Source of the DNA: QHXQ01 sp036389395
Lineage (GTDB): Bacteria > Acidobacteriota > Blastocatellia > Pyrinomonadales > Pyrinomonadaceae
Assembly: GCA_036389395.1 (NCBI GenBank)
Contig: DASVPY010000034.1
Location: 122,552-186,551, forward strand
DNA length: 64,000 bases
Direction of reading: 5' to 3'
Shown here one piece after another: positions 19,714 to 28,696 of this stretch. Under the pieces are notes generated by a model. That model ran no database searches. It was given only the letters and a program-made list of their open reading frames with translations, and had not been told where the DNA came from. Position numbers and translations under genes: made by a program. How positions within the stretch are numbered: position 1 is the first letter of the stretch; each line of letters opens with the position of its first letter.

Positions 19714-21696
19714 ATGAAAAGCCAATTCCCCCTTCTGGTGATCGCGGTGCTTCTGAGCCAGAGCTGTGTTAGCTCGACCCGAGGCCAAGGTCTTGCCCCC
19801 GATCCGTCTGCGCCGAAAGCCGGCGCGGCGGGCAACAAAAGCGGCGGCGCGATGAGCCGCGAGGAGCACTTGGTCAGGGCGGCTTACGAGAAGCTCATGA
19901 TGCTCAACAGGGCCGCCGGCCTGCCGCGCGGCGGCCCCGTCAACGGAGGTGCGGACGAGGAGCAGTTCCTGCGGTTCGAGCTGCGCAACTTCCGCGTCGG
20001 CCCCGTCGAGGAAATCCGGAACGTCCGGGCCGGCGAGATTCAGACCGCCTACCCGTCCGACGTTATTCTCATCGAACGCACCGTCACCACCTTGAACAAA
20101 GGGCCCGAGTACGTGTCATACCCGGCGCAATGGACGACCGGCCAATTCGCTTCGATATATGATCGGCACTGGACTGTCGGGGACTTGATGGGCTTCGAGC
20201 CGGCCCTGTACTACGACATCGGTGCATACGCGCGCTACGACGTCACCGTGTCCTTCCAGGGGCGGACGCTCGCGTACCGGGCGCTGGCCCTTTTTCACAA
20301 CCCCTACAGGTCGGACGAAGAGCTTAAGCCGTCTTTCTGGGACAGCGTCGTCGGGACGGGCGGGGCCTTGACGCAAGTCTGGTATGAACAGCGCCCGCCG
20401 GTGGGGCCGGAGGCCGATCCTTTGCGCAGGGGCGGCTCGTCAAACGGTAAAGACTCAGACCCGCCGGCCCCGTCTACCAACCCAGGCGCGGCGGGGCCGG
20501 TGCGGATGTTACCGGCGCGGTGGATCGTGCGGCCCGCGCCCGCCCTGAAACGGAGCTTGGAAGTGGGCGGCTACACCTCGGAGAGCTACTCGGAGACCAA
20601 CACGCCAGGCCCCATCGTCCGGGTTACCGTTCAAGACACGACCGAGCACATCAGTGGCGCGCACGGCGAGCGCGTAGGATTTCAAGGCACGTGCTCGTCA
20701 CTACCGAACAACCTACAGGGCTGCCAGGTTGACATCACCGACACTTACGACTTCGAGACCGGCGAGACGACCAACCTGATCTATACACACGTGCTGCGCA
20801 AAGCGGTCAAGGCGGAGAGCGCCACGGGCCCGCGCGGGACGGAGATTTCCTGCGACACGGGGCGCGGCGTGGCCGTCCGGAACTGTCTTGACCCCGGATG
20901 CATCTACAGCGCCTCGCTGTCCGGTTCTGGCGCGAGTATGCAGATGACGGGCGGCGACGTGTGGAACGGCCAGTTGGTGCATAAGCACTCCTGTAAGATT
21001 CCAGCGCCGAGGACGCAGGCCGAGTGTGACGCCACGGGCTGGTACTGGAACTACACGGCCGGCACCTGCGCGGCCACGCAGTGCGCCCCGCGCGCCTGCT
21101 CAACACAGACCTACTGGGACTACTTCTACTGCCGCTGCGTCATTGACTCGCCCGTCCTCGTGGACGTAAACGGCGACGGCTTCCGCCTGACGGACGCCGC
21201 GGGCGGTGTCAACTTCGACTTCGACGGCGACGGGACTAGCGAGCGCTTGCCGTGGACGGCGGCCGCGACGGACGACGCCTGGCTTGCCCTCGACCGCGAT
21301 GGCAACGGGCTGATCGACAGCGGGCAGGAACTGTTTGGCAACAGCACCCCGCAGCCGGGGCCAGCCGCGGGGCAGGAGAAGAACGGCTTCTTGGCCTTGG
21401 CTGAGTTCGACAAGGCGGCGCAGGGCGGCAACGGCGACGGCGTCATAGACAGCCGGGACGCCATCTTCGCGCGCCTGCGGCTCTGGCGCGATACTAACCA
21501 CGACGGCATCTCGGAGCCTGACGAGTTACACTCCCTCCCAGCCCTCGGCATCGCTGCCCTTGATCTCGACTATAAAGAGTCGAAGCGCACCGATCAGTAC
21601 GGCAATCAGTTTCGCTACCGGGCGAAGGTGAAGGACGTACACGGCGCGCAGGTCGGGCGCTGGGCCTGGGACGTGTTCCTCAGTTCTGGTCAGTAA
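19714..21696 (+). CDS. Secreted protein with Cys-rich CX10CXC motif and EF-hand-like calcium domain
   Basis: 660 residues. The N-terminus (MKSQFPLLVIAVLLSQSC) looks like a lipoprotein or Sec signal. A unique region of about 400 residues is followed by a Cys cluster at about 440-475, where CAPRAC leads into a C-x10-C-x-C pattern (CS to YCRC). The C-terminal 180 residues carry Asp/Gly calcium loops: DVNGDGFRLTD, FDFDGDGTSERL, LDRDGNGLIDSGQELFGN, GNGDGVIDSRDAIF, DTNHDGISEPDEL. A paralogous C-terminus occurs at 37371-38042. RBS AAGGAG. It probably forms an operon with the oxidoreductase upstream. Confidence 0.75.
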   Translation: MKSQFPLLVIAVLLSQSCVSSTRGQGLAPDPSAPKAGAAGNKSGGAMSREEHLVRAAYEKLMMLNRAAGLPRGGPVNGGADEEQFLRFELRNFRVGPVEEIRNVRAGEIQTAYPSDVILIERTVTTLNKGPEYVSYPAQWTTGQFASIYDRHWTVGDLMGFEPALYYDIGAYARYDVTVSFQGRTLAYRALALFHNPYRSDEELKPSFWDSVVGTGGALTQVWYEQRPPVGPEADPLRRGGSSNGKDSDPPAPSTNPGAAGPVRMLPARWIVRPAPALKRSLEVGGYTSESYSETNTPGPIVRVTVQDTTEHISGAHGERVGFQGTCSSLPNNLQGCQVDITDTYDFETGETTNLIYTHVLRKAVKAESATGPRGTEISCDTGRGVAVRNCLDPGCIYSASLSGSGASMQMTGGDVWNGQLVHKHSCKIPAPRTQAECDATGWYWNYTAGTCAATQCAPRACSTQTYWDYFYCRCVIDSPVLVDVNGDGFRLTDAAGGVNFDFDGDGTSERLPWTAAATDDAWLALDRDGNGLIDSGQELFGNSTPQPGPAAGQEKNGFLALAEFDKAAQGGNGDGVIDSRDAIFARLRLWRDTNHDGISEPDELHSLPALGIAALDLDYKESKRTDQYGNQFRYRAKVKDVHGAQVGRWAWDVFLSSGQ

Positions 21697-21723
21697 GACG
21701 GTCAGACTTGAACGGCGGCAGAG

Positions 21724-21769
21724 AAGGCGCACGGGGTGGGCGGTTGCGCGCAACCGCCCCGCGCGCCTT
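21724..21769 (+). terminator. Terminator-like hairpin after the EF-hand gene
   Basis: A 22-base perfect palindrome (21738-21759) is nested in an outer stem (AAGGCGC at 21724-21730 with GCGCCTT at 21763-21769). There is no U-run, so it may act with Rho or as a processing block. Confidence 0.55.
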
Positions 21770-21908
21770 ACGCCGCCCGCGCGTAGAAAACCGAGACCCC
21801 GCGTTTTTCCTCTGGACTAGCCCGCGCGTTCTTGATTAAACTTCCCCGCCGAGACCGAGTCGGTGCCCCTACCGTCCCTTCGCCCGCTATACACAAGGAC
21901 GCGCCTCG

Positions 21909-24900
21909 ATGATTTTCATACGTCACCCCCGCAGCCTGCTACTGCTCGCCCTGTCCTTCGCAGCCGCGCTCCTCTTACTCGCGCCGGGCCGCCCGCGGAA
22001 AGCGACAGGCGGCCTCGCCGCCGCCGCCGCGCCGCCGCTTAACGCGCCCGCGCCACCTGCTTCCGCCGCCCTGAACCAAACGCGGCAGGAGCACCGGCCG
22101 GGCGTAAAAAGCGCGTCGAATGACACGACGGCCGAAGTCGGCGCCGCGCCCCGGCGCGAAGACGCGCGCGCGCGGGTGGCGCGGCTCCGCGGCGCTGTGC
22201 CGGCCGCGCTGGCGCGCGCCGAGCGCCTGCCCGAAAGGGCCGCCGCCGCCAGCCCGCTCGCGCTCACCGTCGTGCTCAACCGCACAGACCAGCAAGGCTT
22301 CGAGGCGTTCCTGCGCGACGTGCAGAACCCGCAGTCGCCTGCGTACCGTCGCTACCTCAGCCCGCGCGAGCAAGCCGACCGCTTCGGGCCTAGCCCGCAG
22401 GCTTACCGCGAGGTGAGCGCGTGGCTGCGGAGTAAGGGATTCAGCTTCTCGGAAGGTTCCGCGAACCGGCTCACGTTGACGGTGCGCGGGACGCGCAAGC
22501 GCGCGGAGGAGGCGTTCGGGATACAGATAGCCGATTACCGGAGCGGCGACAGAACCTTCTACGCCAACGACCGCGACCCGGCGCTGCCCGCCGAACTCGC
22601 GCCGCACGTCCAGGCGGTCATCGGCCTCTCGAACCTCGCGCGGCCCGCTTCGAGCATCCAGAAAGAAGTAAAGATGGACGTTTGCTTCTTAGTCTCGCGC
22701 TTCGCAGAGAACTGGGACCCAGACTACAAGCAATGTCTTGCGACCCATAATAACTCTGCAATGGCTTGTGAGGGCGTCCTCCACCGCGCCCGGGGGAATC
22801 TGTACGCCAACTGCATCAAAGACCCGCCCAAGAAGGGCAACGGCGCAGGTAACGGGCCGAGCGGCAGCGGTGCGAGCGGCAGCGGCGGAGCTTTGGCGGG
22901 CTTGTCTCTCACGCCGAGGTCATCGCAGCCCTACGAACCGCAGGCTGCAACGGCTGCCCGTTGGGTTGACGTGGACGGCGCGGGACAGAAGATCGGTCTG
23001 CTTGAGTTCGACACCTTCAACCTCAGCGACATGCGCGACTACTTCGACCTCATCGGCAGTCCGCCTGAGCGCATCAATCAACTGACGCAGGTTCACGTCA
23101 ACGGCGGCGCGCAGTTGGGGGCGGAAGAGGCCGAAGTCCTGATGGACATCGTCGCGGTCATGACCAACGCGCCGGGCGCGCAGGTAGCCGTCTACGACGC
23201 CCCGTTCAGCGGCATCCGCACCAGCTTCCAGACGCTCTTCAACCGCATGATCGGCGACGGCGTCACGGTCATCTCCAACAGTTGGGTCTACTGCGAAGAC
23301 CAGGCGACGCTCGCCGACGCGCAGAGCCTCGACTCCGTGCTGGCGAGCGCCGCGGCCGCCGGCATCACCGTGCTCAACTCGACGGGCGACCTCGGCAGCG
23401 CCTGCGTCAACGGCAGCGCCAACACCGCCAGCCTCCCCGCCAGCGCCCCGCACGCGACGGCCGTCGGCGGCACGTCGCTCGATGTCGGCCCGGCCCTCAC
23501 CTACGACGCCGAGTCTTTCTGGAACGGCTTGAGCCAGACGCCGCCCACCGGCGCGGGCGGCTTCGGCGTCAGCCGCTTCTTCACGCGCCCCGCCTACCAG
23601 AACGGATTCACCAGTTCGCCCACGCGCTCCGTCCCCGACGTGTCGCTCAACGCCGACCCCGCGAAGGGCATAGACATCTGCTGGGCGAACGGCGGCGGCT
23701 GCCCGACGGGCGGGCTTTACGGCGGGACGAGCCTGGCCGCGCCGCTCTGGGCCGCCTACGTCGCCCTGCTCAACCAGGCGCAGGGGCAGAACCTCGGCGA
23801 GTTGAACCCGCGGCTCTACCCGCTCGGCGCAACGGCCGCCTTCCACACGCCGGCCAGCATGGGCACAGACTTCCAGCACGTCGGCCTCGGCTCGCCCAAC
23901 CTGAACCTGATCCACCGCGCGCTGGCGGGCAAGGCTGTGGGGCCGATCAGCCCTTCGGTCTCCGAAGTCACCGCCGCGCCGAATGGCGGCGTCGCCGACG
24001 GCAACTCCGAAGCCTTCGTCGTCGTGCGCCTGCGCGATGCGGACGGCAACAGCGTCAGCGGCAAGACCGTCACGCTCGCCGCCAGCGCGGGCGCGCACGC
24101 CACCGTCGCGCCCGCGAGCGGCGTCTCGAACGTCGCCAACGGCGCGGTCGTCTTCTCGATCAAGGATACCGTGCCGGAGATCGTGACCTTCACGGCCACG
24201 GACGCGACCGACGGCGTCGCCTTGCAGCCGCAGGCGCGCGTCGCCTTCATCGAGCGCCCGGCCGCGGCCGGCGGCATCACGGCCGCCCCCGCGACCGTCA
24301 GCGCGAACGGCGCGGACACCGTGACCATCACGGTGACGCTACAGGACGCGAACGGCAACCCGTCGCCGAACAAGCAGGTCATCCTCTCGCAGGGCAACGG
24401 CAGCTCGATCATTTCGGGCACGACCGCGACCACCGACGCGACGGGCAAGGTGTCGTTCACGGCCGTCTCGGTCAGGGCCGAGACCGTGACCTACACCGCT
24501 GTGGACGCGACGGACGGCAACCTGCCCGTGCCGGGCAGCGCCACGGTCAGCTTCGTCAACGCCTCCGGCTTCTGCGCGAGTTTCGGGCGCTACGGGATCG
24601 GCCAGCCCGCGCCCGGCTTCGCCGTCTCGACCTTCGCCAGCAGCTTCCCCAACGACTGCTTCACCAACATCGGCCCCATCGGCCTCGCCTTCGACGCGAA
24701 CGGCACGCTCCTGGTCGGCGACGCGCAGAACAACAACCTCTACGCCTTCGGCCAGCAGGGCGGCGTCGCCGGCCCCGCGACGCTGGTCGGCACAGTCCCG
24801 GCGCAGTTCGGCCTCTCGCTCGCGGGGCTGGCGTTCACGCGAGATGGCCGCCTCTACGCGGTGCTCGCCAACGGCAACAACCTGGTGGAGCTGAACCCCA

Positions 24901-27245
24901 CGACGGCCGCGGTCGTCCGCACCGTCGCTCACTTCAGCGGCGGCAGCCGCTTCGCGCTCGCGGTCGATCCGGTGAGCGGCGACCTCTTCGTCTCCGGCTT
25001 CGACGGCATCATCCGCGTCTCCAACTTCGCCGCGGGGCCAGGCACGATCACGCCCTACACGAGCGGCGACTTCGACGGCATCGCCTTCGCCACCGACGGC
25101 ACGCTCTACGCCGCGGCCGAACTCCAGGGCGGCATCCACCGCATCGCCGGCACCAACGCGCCCCAGCCCGGCGCGGCGACCCTCATCGCCATCCTGCCCG
25201 GCAACCCCGACGGCATCGCCTTCGAGCCGAACCCCGCGCACCCGGCCAAACCCTTCCTCTACGTGAACCGCAACGACGGCACCATCACGCGCATCGACAC
25301 GAGCGCCCTGCCCGACACGCCCGTCACCCCCTGCGCCGCGGGCTGCACGGACATCTACACCAGCGGCTCGCGCGGCGACTTCGTCACGGTCGGCCCGACG
25401 GGCTGCCTCTACGCGACGCAGAGCGAGCGCGTCATCCGGCTGACGAACGCCGACGGGACGTGCAGTCTCACACCTGCGGACGTTGTCCCGCGCCTCGCGC
25501 TCACGCCGGAGAACGTGCAGCCGTCGCCCGCGCAAGGGACGACCGTCACCTTCACGGCGCAACTCAAGAACGTCGCCGACCCGGCGAACGTCCCCGTCAC
25601 GCTGTTAGTCGGCGGGGCCAACCCGGCGCCGCTCCTCGCCCGGACGGACGCCCAAGGGCGCGCCACGTTCACCTACACAGGCCAAGCCGTGGGCACGGAT
25701 CAGGCGGTCGCCACCGTCGAGTTGGACAGCACGCCGATCTTCTCGAACGAGTCGAAGGTCACTTGGACGCCGGGCAGACACCGCACCTTCGTGACGCTGA
25801 ACCTGAGTCCGGCGGGCGGCGTGCCCGACCGGCCGCTCGCGCTCGCCGCCACGCTCGTTGACACCTCGACCGAGCCGGCCACCGCCGTCAGCGGCGTCTC
25901 GCTCACGTTCACGCTCGCCGGCCAGACCTGCTCCGCCACGACCGACGCCGCGGGCACGGCGCGCTGCTCGCTCACGCCCAACGCCGCGGCCGGCGCCTAC
26001 ACGCTCGCCGTCGCCTTCGCGGGTACGAGCGCGCTCGTGCCCGCCGCCGACAGCAAGCGCGTGACACTCATAGACGCGCCGCTGCCCACCGTCCAGTTCG
26101 GCAGCGCCGCCGCGCAGGTCGGCGAAGGGGCCGGGCGCGTCACCCTGACGGTCACGCGCGCGGGCGACACGACGGCGGCCGTCTCGGTGGACTATCGGAC
26201 GGCCGACACGGACACGTTCACCGTCGGCTGCTTCGACACGACGAACAACCACGGCGGGGCTTACGCGCGCTGCGACTTCGCCACCGTGGTCGGCACGCTC
26301 TCGTTCGCCGAGGGCGAGACTAGCAAGACCGTCACCGTGCCGGTCATTGACGACGGGTACGCCGAGGGGCCGGAGACCTTCCAACTGGTGCTCTCGAACC
26401 CCACGGGCGCGACCCTGGGCACGCCTGAGGCCGCGACCGTCACCATCGCCGATAACGACCCGCCGGGCGGCGCGCCGAACCCCATCTTCGTGAGCGACTT
26501 CTTCGTCCGCCAGCACTACCTCGACTTCCTGAGCCGCGAGCCGGAGCCGGAGGGCTTGGCCGCCTGGCTGCGGGTCTTGAACGGCTGCCCCAACGTGAAT
26601 AACACCAACCCGCCGCCCGACCCTTCGGCCGGCTGCGACCGGCTGACGGTCTCGGCCGCGTTCTTCGGCTCGCAGGAGTTTCAACTCAAGGGCTTCTACG
26701 TCTTCCGCTTCTACAAGCTGGCTTACAACCGTTTGCCCGAGTACCTTGAGATCATCCCCGACATGAGCTTCGTCGCGGGCGCGACCGCCGAGGAGGTCTT
26801 CGCGCGCAAGGCGCAGTTGGCCGTGCTGTTCACGCAGCGGCCGGAGTTCCAGGCGGCTTACGGCGGGCTGCCGAACTCTGATTACGTGCAGGCCTTAATG
26901 GGGCGCGCCGGGCTGACGCAGGTGACGACGCCCGACCCGGCCAACCCGGACGGCGCGACTAAGGTAACGCTGACCAGCGTTGAGCTGACGAACAGACTTA
27001 ACAGCAACACGCTCACGCGCGCGCAGGTCTTCCGCGCGATAGCCGACAGCGATCAGGTGGGCGCGGCCGAGTTCAACAACGCCTTCGTCGCCATGCAGTA
27101 CTACGGCTACCTGCGCCGCAAGCCGGAGCCGACGGGCTTCAACGCGTGGCTTCAGGTCTTGCGGTCGGGCGACATCCGCACGATGGTCAACGGCTTCCTA
27201 AACTCGGCCGAGTACCGGCTCCGCTTCGGGCGCACCAGCCAGTGA
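21909..27245 (+). CDS. Giant secreted sedolisin (S53) protease with Ig-like, propeller, Calx-beta and DUF4214 modules
   Basis: 1778 residues. Order: signal peptide (about 1-28); pro-kumamolisin activation domain (about 118-245, with PQSPAYRRYLSPREQADRFG); S53 catalytic domain (about 337-675) with the Glu/Asp pair in AEVLMDIVAV (near 408-412) and the nucleophile in YGGTSLAAPLWAAY (Ser near 608); two invasin-like Ig domains (about 690-885); an NHL-like propeller (about 890-1190); Ig-like repeats; a Calx-beta domain (about 1395-1515, VGEGAGRVTLTVTRAGDTT to TIADNDPPG); and two DUF4214-type helical segments at the end. Family enzymes are acid-active endopeptidases. RBS AAGGA before the ATG. Confidence 0.9.
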   Translation: MIFIRHPRSLLLLALSFAAALLLLAPGRPRKATGGLAAAAAPPLNAPAPPASAALNQTRQEHRPGVKSASNDTTAEVGAAPRREDARARVARLRGAVPAALARAERLPERAAAASPLALTVVLNRTDQQGFEAFLRDVQNPQSPAYRRYLSPREQADRFGPSPQAYREVSAWLRSKGFSFSEGSANRLTLTVRGTRKRAEEAFGIQIADYRSGDRTFYANDRDPALPAELAPHVQAVIGLSNLARPASSIQKEVKMDVCFLVSRFAENWDPDYKQCLATHNNSAMACEGVLHRARGNLYANCIKDPPKKGNGAGNGPSGSGASGSGGALAGLSLTPRSSQPYEPQAATAARWVDVDGAGQKIGLLEFDTFNLSDMRDYFDLIGSPPERINQLTQVHVNGGAQLGAEEAEVLMDIVAVMTNAPGAQVAVYDAPFSGIRTSFQTLFNRMIGDGVTVISNSWVYCEDQATLADAQSLDSVLASAAAAGITVLNSTGDLGSACVNGSANTASLPASAPHATAVGGTSLDVGPALTYDAESFWNGLSQTPPTGAGGFGVSRFFTRPAYQNGFTSSPTRSVPDVSLNADPAKGIDICWANGGGCPTGGLYGGTSLAAPLWAAYVALLNQAQGQNLGELNPRLYPLGATAAFHTPASMGTDFQHVGLGSPNLNLIHRALAGKAVGPISPSVSEVTAAPNGGVADGNSEAFVVVRLRDADGNSVSGKTVTLAASAGAHATVAPASGVSNVANGAVVFSIKDTVPEIVTFTATDATDGVALQPQARVAFIERPAAAGGITAAPATVSANGADTVTITVTLQDANGNPSPNKQVILSQGNGSSIISGTTATTDATGKVSFTAVSVRAETVTYTAVDATDGNLPVPGSATVSFVNASGFCASFGRYGIGQPAPGFAVSTFASSFPNDCFTNIGPIGLAFDANGTLLVGDAQNNNLYAFGQQGGVAGPATLVGTVPAQFGLSLAGLAFTRDGRLYAVLANGNNLVELNPTTAAVVRTVAHFSGGSRFALAVDPVSGDLFVSGFDGIIRVSNFAAGPGTITPYTSGDFDGIAFATDGTLYAAAELQGGIHRIAGTNAPQPGAATLIAILPGNPDGIAFEPNPAHPAKPFLYVNRNDGTITRIDTSALPDTPVTPCAAGCTDIYTSGSRGDFVTVGPTGCLYATQSERVIRLTNADGTCSLTPADVVPRLALTPENVQPSPAQGTTVTFTAQLKNVADPANVPVTLLVGGANPAPLLARTDAQGRATFTYTGQAVGTDQAVATVELDSTPIFSNESKVTWTPGRHRTFVTLNLSPAGGVPDRPLALAATLVDTSTEPATAVSGVSLTFTLAGQTCSATTDAAGTARCSLTPNAAAGAYTLAVAFAGTSALVPAADSKRVTLIDAPLPTVQFGSAAAQVGEGAGRVTLTVTRAGDTTAAVSVDYRTADTDTFTVGCFDTTNNHGGAYARCDFATVVGTLSFAEGETSKTVTVPVIDDGYAEGPETFQLVLSNPTGATLGTPEAATVTIADNDPPGGAPNPIFVSDFFVRQHYLDFLSREPEPEGLAAWLRVLNGCPNVNNTNPPPDPSAGCDRLTVSAAFFGSQEFQLKGFYVFRFYKLAYNRLPEYLEIIPDMSFVAGATAEEVFARKAQLAVLFTQRPEFQAAYGGLPNSDYVQALMGRAGLTQVTTPDPANPDGATKVTLTSVELTNRLNSNTLTRAQVFRAIADSDQVGAAEFNNAFVAMQYYGYLRRKPEPTGFNAWLQVLRSGDIRTMVNGFLNSAEYRLRFGRTSQ

Positions 27246-27360
27246 CCACACGCCCGGTATGAAACTGCCCGGCGCGCCCAGGCGCGGCCGTCACTTTCGG
27301 CGCGCGGCCCATTTGCTTATCGGCCGCCGCGTTGTAAAGTTGTGACGTAACGCGGACTCG

Positions 27361-28161
27361 ATGAACGCCATGTCAACAGTCACACAAGCCGCCGCAGACG
27401 GCCTCTTGATCGCGGGGCGCGAGTTCCGCTCGCGCCTGATCATCGGGACGGGGAAGTACCGCAGCCACGACGAGATGAAGGCGGCGCACAGGGCGTCGGG
27501 CGCGGAGATGGTCACGGTCGCCGTCCGCCGCGTGCCGCTCGACCGCGGCCGCGAGTCGTTCCTCGACCACCTCGACCCGGCGCTCGCGCTGCTGCCCAAC
27601 ACCGCCGGCTGCTACACGGCCGAGGACGCCGTCCGCACCGCCCGCCTCGCCCGCGAGGCGCTTCAGACCGACTGGATCAAGCTCGAAGTCATCGGCGACC
27701 AGACGACGCTGTTCCCCGACAACGAGCAGACCTTGGAGGCCGCGCGCACGCTCGTCCGCGAGGGCTTCGTCGTGCTGCCGTACTTCAGCGACGATCTCAT
27801 CGTCGCCAAGAAACTGCTCGCCGCCGGCTGCCCGGCCGTCATGCCGCTGGCCGCGCCCATCGGCTCGGGCCTCGGCGTGCAGAACCCGGCCAACCTCGCC
27901 ATCATGCGCGAGCAGTTGCCCGACGCCATCATCATCGTGGACGCGGGCGTCGGCACGGCCAGCGACGCCGCCATCGCCATGGAACTAGGCGCGGACGCCA
28001 TCCTGATGAACACCGCCATCGCCGAGGCCCGCGACCCCGCCCGCATGGCCACCGCCATGCGCCTCGCCATCGAAGCCGGCCGCCACGCCTACCTCGCCGG
28101 CCGCATGCCCAAACGCCTCTACGCGAGCGCGTCGAGTCCGTTGGGCGGGGTGATCAAGTAG
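27361..28161 (+). CDS. thiG: Thiazole synthase ThiG
   Basis: TIM-barrel enzyme that builds the thiazole phosphate of thiamine from deoxyxylulose phosphate, dehydroglycine and ThiS thiocarboxylate. 266 residues with LIIGTGKY near the start, LPNTAGCYTAEDAVRTARLAREA, DWIKLEVIGD, VLPYFSDDLIVAKKL, MPLAAPIGSGLGV and VDAGVGTASDAAIAMELGAD. A second ATG three codons in is an equally possible start. No TPP riboswitch is visible upstream. It stands alone, 12.5 kb from thiS. Confidence 0.95.
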   Translation: MNAMSTVTQAAADGLLIAGREFRSRLIIGTGKYRSHDEMKAAHRASGAEMVTVAVRRVPLDRGRESFLDHLDPALALLPNTAGCYTAEDAVRTARLAREALQTDWIKLEVIGDQTTLFPDNEQTLEAARTLVREGFVVLPYFSDDLIVAKKLLAAGCPAVMPLAAPIGSGLGVQNPANLAIMREQLPDAIIIVDAGVGTASDAAIAMELGADAILMNTAIAEARDPARMATAMRLAIEAGRHAYLAGRMPKRLYASASSPLGGVIK

Positions 28162-28208
28162 GTCGCATTAAGTTTTCCAGACGCGCGTTGAATGCTGGGT
28201 TGGTTGAA

Positions 28209-28246
28209 TTCACCACAGAGACAAGAGGACACAGAGGGGCACGGAG
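28209..28246 (+). repeat. Left inverted repeat of the GxxExxY cassette (CACAGAGG type)
   Basis: Begins TTCACCACAGAGACAAGAGG and ends GCACGGAG, immediately next to the stop codon of the GxxExxY gene. It is the imperfect reverse complement of the right arm at 28631-28671. Confidence 0.85.
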
Positions 28247-28621
28247 TCAAAGCACTTTACGACGGAGTCCTTTTTTCAATACCTCAACATTGAAGTTGAT
28301 GAGCAGCCCAACGCGCCACCCGCCGAGCCGTAGATACGTCAGCAGTTGCGCCTCGTGAATGGGGGCAAGCGCCTCGACGGCTTTAACTTCGACAACCACC
28401 GACCCCGCGACAAGCAGATCGAGCCGATAACCGCAGTCCAGTCTGAGTCCCTTGTAGGTAAGTGGCAGGGGCCGCTCCCGCTGATATGGAATGTGGCGCA
28501 CGGTCAGTTCCCGACACAAGCAGCCGCTGTAGGCTGATTCCAGCAACCCAGGCCCGAGCGACCGATGCACCTCAATCGCCGCGCCGACAACCACTCCCGT
28601 AACCTTATCAACCTCCTGCAC
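28247..28621 (-). CDS. GxxExxY protein, PD-(D/E)XK nuclease-like
   Basis: 124 residues from a GTG start. The family signature is present as GPGLLESAY (Gly25, Glu28, Tyr31). Further on, GYRLDLLV (Asp68) and VVVEVKA (Glu78, Lys80) match the D...ExK core of PD-(D/E)XK nucleases; Glu28 fits the helical acidic residue of that fold. The family is widespread and its biological role is not established, as far as I know. The gene is alone and is bounded exactly by an inverted pair of CACAGAGG-type repeats, like a minimal mobile cassette. Nuclease activity is inference. Confidence 0.88.
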   Translation of the reverse strand: MQEVDKVTGVVVGAAIEVHRSLGPGLLESAYSGCLCRELTVRHIPYQRERPLPLTYKGLRLDCGYRLDLLVAGSVVVEVKAVEALAPIHEAQLLTYLRLGGWRVGLLINFNVEVLKKGLRRKVL

Positions 28622-28622
28622 C

Positions 28623-28671
28623 GCTCAAGCCTCCGGGCCACCTCTGTGCCCTCTGGGTCTTCGGTGGTGAA
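28623..28671 (-). repeat. Right inverted repeat of the GxxExxY cassette (CACAGAGG type)
   Basis: Reads GCTCAAGCCTCCG (28623-28635), then CCTCTGTGCCCTCTGGGTC, and ends GGTGGTGAA. Reverse complemented it matches the left arm. The GCTCAAGCCTCCG boundary recurs exactly at 52108-52120. Confidence 0.85.
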
Positions 28672-28696
28672 CTGCCGAACAACCCGGCCAACACAG

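Noticed and set aside
27246..27360. TPP riboswitch ahead of thiG
   Set aside because: The short spacer lacks the CUGAGA and related conserved segments.
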